From Rhodospirillales bacterium (GTDB lineage: Bacteria; Pseudomonadota; Alphaproteobacteria; QKFK01; SZUA-500): a stretch of 8,553 nucleotides of DNA. The notes beneath the pieces were generated by a model. It did no database searches. It was given only the letters and a program-made list of their open reading frames with translations, and was not told the origin of the DNA. Made by a program: the position numbers and the translations under genes. Position 1 is the stretch's first letter; every line of letters begins with the position of its first letter. This document shows positions 6,733 to 8,553 of this stretch, one piece after another. The DNA is taken from contig QKFK01000094.1 of the NCBI GenBank assembly GCA_003252195.1, forward strand, positions 1 to 8,553. The letters are read 5' to 3'.

Positions 6733-6756
6733 AGTGCAAAAAGTAGTTTTTGCGCT
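6733..6756 (+). terminator. Hairpin downstream of the SGNH-like gene, possible terminator
   Basis: AGTGCAAAAA (6733-6742) pairs with TTTTTGCGCT (6747-6756), with one G-U pair, around a 4-base loop; AAGTTTTT follows. It lies 28 bases after the SGNH-like stop. The U-run is displaced by three bases from the stem, so termination is plausible rather than certain. Confidence 0.45.
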
Positions 6757-6785
6757 AAGTTTTTGCTTACGCATATTAGCAAAAA
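6752..6785. repeat. Two further overlapping hairpins between convergent genes
   Basis: GCGCTAAG (6752-6759) pairs with CTTACGC (6766-6772), one C bulged, loop TTTTTG. TTTTTGCT (6760-6767) pairs with AGCAAAAA (6778-6785), loop of 10. The first shares bases with the hairpin at 6733-6756 and with the second, so neighbouring structures exclude each other. The rest of the gap to 6857 shows no gene I can support. Confidence 0.5.
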
Positions 6786-6857
6786 TATTGGGGTTAGTAT
6801 GGAGTTCTGGCTTCGATATTTATTCTGGATATTAATGAAAATATGCAAATTTCAAGG

Positions 6858-7325
6858 TTACTTAACTGGGAATGATCCTGTTTGGCGTAAAGCCTCGCTT
6901 AAAGCCATTCCAGCAGAGATGGCCACGTTTAAAGAGCGTGCTTCTTCTACCATTGGTATAGTAACTTGGGCATTTGCTTCGTTATGCACAGATTCTGGAA
7001 CACCAGCACTTTCTCTACCCATAAGAATGACATCGTCTTTTTGGAATTTGAAATCAAAATAATTAGAGTCTGCTTTTGTTGTTAAAAGGATTATGCGGGC
7101 ATTGGGGTGCTCGTTCTTTAAATAAGCCTTGTAATCGTCCCATGATGGATGGCGATGAATTTTAACAATATCTGTATAATCCATACCAGCTCTTTGGAGT
7201 TTTTTATCATTAAAAACAAAACCGCATGGCTCTATAACATCAACCTCTATACCAAGGCATGCGCCCATTCTAAGCATTGTTCCTGTGTTTTGAGGGATGT
7301 CTGGTTGATATAGAGCAAGTCTCAT
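6858..7325 (-). CDS. trmL: tRNA (cytidine/uridine-34 2'-O)-methyltransferase TrmL
   Basis: A 155-aa minimal SPOUT enzyme, the usual length for TrmL, which methylates the ribose of wobble base 34 in tRNA-Leu isoacceptors using SAM. Seen: LYQPDIPQNTGTMLRMGAC (5-23) with the conserved N13 and R19; VIEPCGFVFNDKKLQRAGMDY (30-50), typical of TrmL; motif 2 ILMGRESAGVPESVH (100-114); motif 3 IPMVEEARSLNVAISAGMALSEALRQT (123-149), the knot that holds SAM. It is encoded leftward, divergent from mtnA with 75 bases between the starts, and convergent with the SGNH-like gene. The ATG is preceded by a modest AAGAGA ribosome binding site. This is the second SPOUT methylase in the window; the other belongs to a different subfamily. 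Confidence 0.93.
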   Translation of the reverse strand: MRLALYQPDIPQNTGTMLRMGACLGIEVDVIEPCGFVFNDKKLQRAGMDYTDIVKIHRHPSWDDYKAYLKNEHPNARIILLTTKADSNYFDFKFQKDDVILMGRESAGVPESVHNEANAQVTIPMVEEARSLNVAISAGMALSEALRQTGSFPVK

Positions 7326-7345
7326 GTTTTTTCTCTTTTAATTAA

Positions 7346-7374
7346 TTGGAATATTTTCAAATAAACTATATAAT
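7346..7374 (+). promoter_or_regulatory. Sigma70-type promoter of mtnA
   Basis: TTGGAA (7346-7351) and TATAAT (7369-7374) are 17 bases apart, the ideal spacing with a perfect -10 box. Transcription would start near 7381, giving a leader of about 20 bases with AAGGGG (7390-7395) before the mtnA ATG. This leaves little room for a riboswitch. Confidence 0.68.
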
Positions 7375-7400
7375 TATGGCAAATTTTGCAAGGGGATAAA

Positions 7401-8498
7401 ATGAAAGTAAAAGGAAGAAATATGCGCACCATCTGGGTTGGAGAAGATGGTTGGAGTGTTGAAATAATAGATCAGACAGCATTGCCTCATGAGCTAATTA
7501 TCGCAAGTTTAGAAAATGTGCATCAGGCTGCTACGGCGATTAAAGACATGCTTGTTCGCGGAGCTCCTTTAATTGGAGTAACTGGCGCGTATGGCATGGC
7601 TTTAGCTATGAGAGAAAATGCCTCTGATGAAAATATATCGGCAGCTTATGAGATATTGTATAAAACCAGACCAACCGCTGTGAACCTGCGATGGGCATTA
7701 GATGACATGGTGGGGTTGTTAAGCCAGACACCTGTAGAAAAAAGAGAAGCTGTGGCTTATAAAAGAGCGGGTGAATTAGCTGATGAAGATGCTAAAATAT
7801 GCGAAACAATAGGTGATTATGGTCTAGAGATAATCCGTAAAATTTGGCAAGAAAATGGTTGCCCTAAAGTCTTTAATATTTTGACCCATTGTAATGCAGG
7901 GTGGCTAGCAACAGTTGACTGGGGCACAGCTCTTGCCCCTGTTTACAAAGCCTTTAATGAGGGAATTCCACTTCACGTGTGGGTAGATGAAACAAGACCT
8001 CGTTCTCAAGGGGCCTCGCTTACGGCATGGGAGTTAAGTGAGCATGGTGTTCCTCATAGCTTAATTGTAGATAATTGCGGCGGGCATTTAATGCAACATG
8101 GTATGGTCGATATGTGCATTGTTGGCACTGATAGAACCTCATCAAATGGAGATGTGTGTAATAAGATAGGAACTTACTTAAAAGCGCTTGCCGCTCATGA
8201 CAATAATGTTCCATTTTATGTGGCCCTACCATCGCCAACTATTGATTGGACTATTGCTGATGGTGTTAAAGAAGTGCCGATTGAAGAAAGAGCGGAAGAA
8301 GAAGTAACTTGGGTTAAAGGCAGGGCAAAAGATGGCTCTATTCAAGAAGTGCGGATTTGCCCTGAAAGAACCAAAGCTGCTAATTACGGGTTTGATGTTA
8401 CTCCTGCAAAATACGTTACAGGGTTGATTACAGAGGCGGGCGTTTGTGAAGCTTCAAAGCAAGGATTAGTAAATTTATTTGTAAAAAAGAGGGCGTAA
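7401..8498 (+). CDS. mtnA: S-methyl-5-thioribose-1-phosphate isomerase
   Basis: A 365-aa enzyme converting 5-methylthioribose-1-phosphate to 5-methylthioribulose-1-phosphate in salvage of methylthioadenosine, a by-product of polyamine synthesis. It belongs to the eIF2B-alpha/MtnA fold. Seen: RGAPLIGVTGAYGMALA (53-69); NILTHCNAGWLATVDWGTAL (159-178) with the catalytic Cys at 164; VDETRPRSQGASLTAWEL (195-212); VGTDRTSSNGDVCNKIGTY (241-259) with the catalytic Asp at 244; ALPSPTID (275-282); and FDVTPAKYVTGLITEAGV (331-348). Length and residues fit a functional enzyme. The ATG at 7401 is chosen because AAGGGG (7390-7395) lies 5 bases upstream; a TTG at 7386 would put the start ahead of that site. 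It begins an operon: its TAA shares a base with the ATG of the next gene. Confidence 0.96.
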   Translation: MKVKGRNMRTIWVGEDGWSVEIIDQTALPHELIIASLENVHQAATAIKDMLVRGAPLIGVTGAYGMALAMRENASDENISAAYEILYKTRPTAVNLRWALDDMVGLLSQTPVEKREAVAYKRAGELADEDAKICETIGDYGLEIIRKIWQENGCPKVFNILTHCNAGWLATVDWGTALAPVYKAFNEGIPLHVWVDETRPRSQGASLTAWELSEHGVPHSLIVDNCGGHLMQHGMVDMCIVGTDRTSSNGDVCNKIGTYLKALAAHDNNVPFYVALPSPTIDWTIADGVKEVPIEERAEEEVTWVKGRAKDGSIQEVRICPERTKAANYGFDVTPAKYVTGLITEAGVCEASKQGLVNLFVKKRA

Positions 8499-8553
8499 TG
8501 AGCACAGAAAAAAAACAAAAAATAGTCGACACTTATAAGAAAATTTGTGCAGT
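8498..8553 (+). CDS. Start of a gene coupled to mtnA (cut by window edge)
   Basis: An ATG at 8498 overlaps the mtnA stop as TAATG, with AGAGGG (8488-8493) 4 bases upstream. Only about 18 residues are visible, beginning MSTEKKQKIVDTY, rich in Lys. Such overlap means the product very likely works with MtnA. A class II aldolase/dehydratase (MtnB- or FucA-like) is conceivable, since those proteins often start with a similar helix, but too little is visible to name it. Confidence 0.65.
   Translation, partial: MSTEKKQKIVDTYKKICA

Noticed and set aside
6763..7062. Rightward 99-aa open frame with an SD-like GGGG before an internal ATG at 6799
   Set aside because: Most of it is antisense to trmL, which has complete family motifs; the translated product resembles no family and its composition follows from the opposite strand.
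8020..8238. Leftward 72-aa open frame
   Set aside because: It is antisense to the conserved core of mtnA, including its catalytic Asp region; a shadow frame.

Overview
The window is an AT-rich, densely packed stretch of bacterial chromosome with ten coding regions, two of them cut by the window edges. Gene content points to an alphaproteobacterium with an unusually AT-rich genome: an IalB-like secreted protein, a BatA/DUF4159-type membrane protein, DUF1285 followed by a DUF6111-like protein and cca, a SPOUT methylase of the type common in that class, and an SGNH-like protein of a type I associate with it. An uncultured or host-associated lineage is a reasonable guess, but no 16S or other marker here fixes the taxon. 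The largest gap between genes is about 150 bases; I see no tRNA, rRNA, CRISPR array, insertion sequence or integrase.

Left part (1-1341): the C-terminal half of a beta-class DNA amino-methyltransferase runs in from the left edge. It ends in a terminator hairpin that overlaps its own stop codon. A second, bidirectional terminator separates it from a leftward gene for a secreted IalB-family protein.

Centre left (1342-3809, leftward): a 611-aa membrane protein resembling the long BatA-DUF4159 proteins, but ending where DUF4159 should begin, is followed at 2 bases by a SPOUT (TrmH/SpoU-like) RNA methyltransferase. The methylase ribosome binding site lies over the end of the upstream gene, so the two are probably translationally coupled.

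Centre (3913-5913, rightward): DUF1285 protein, small DUF6111-like membrane protein and CCA-adding enzyme form a tight operon with 19- and 20-base overlaps. In related bacteria these genes often sit near moxR, DUF58 and DUF4159 genes; here moxR and DUF58 are absent from between the divergent units.

Right part (5914-8553): a complete SGNH/GDSL-fold protein in which every expected catalytic position appears to be replaced; a 150-base convergent gap with three overlapping hairpins; trmL on the minus strand; and, divergent from it behind a good sigma70-type promoter, mtnA of methionine salvage. mtnA overlaps by one base (TAATG) the start of a further gene cut by the right edge.

No clear new defence or mobile system is visible. 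The best candidates for novelty are the apparently catalytically dead SGNH protein, the DUF4159-less BatA-type protein coupled to an RNA methylase, and the attenuator-like nested hairpins at 6733-6785.
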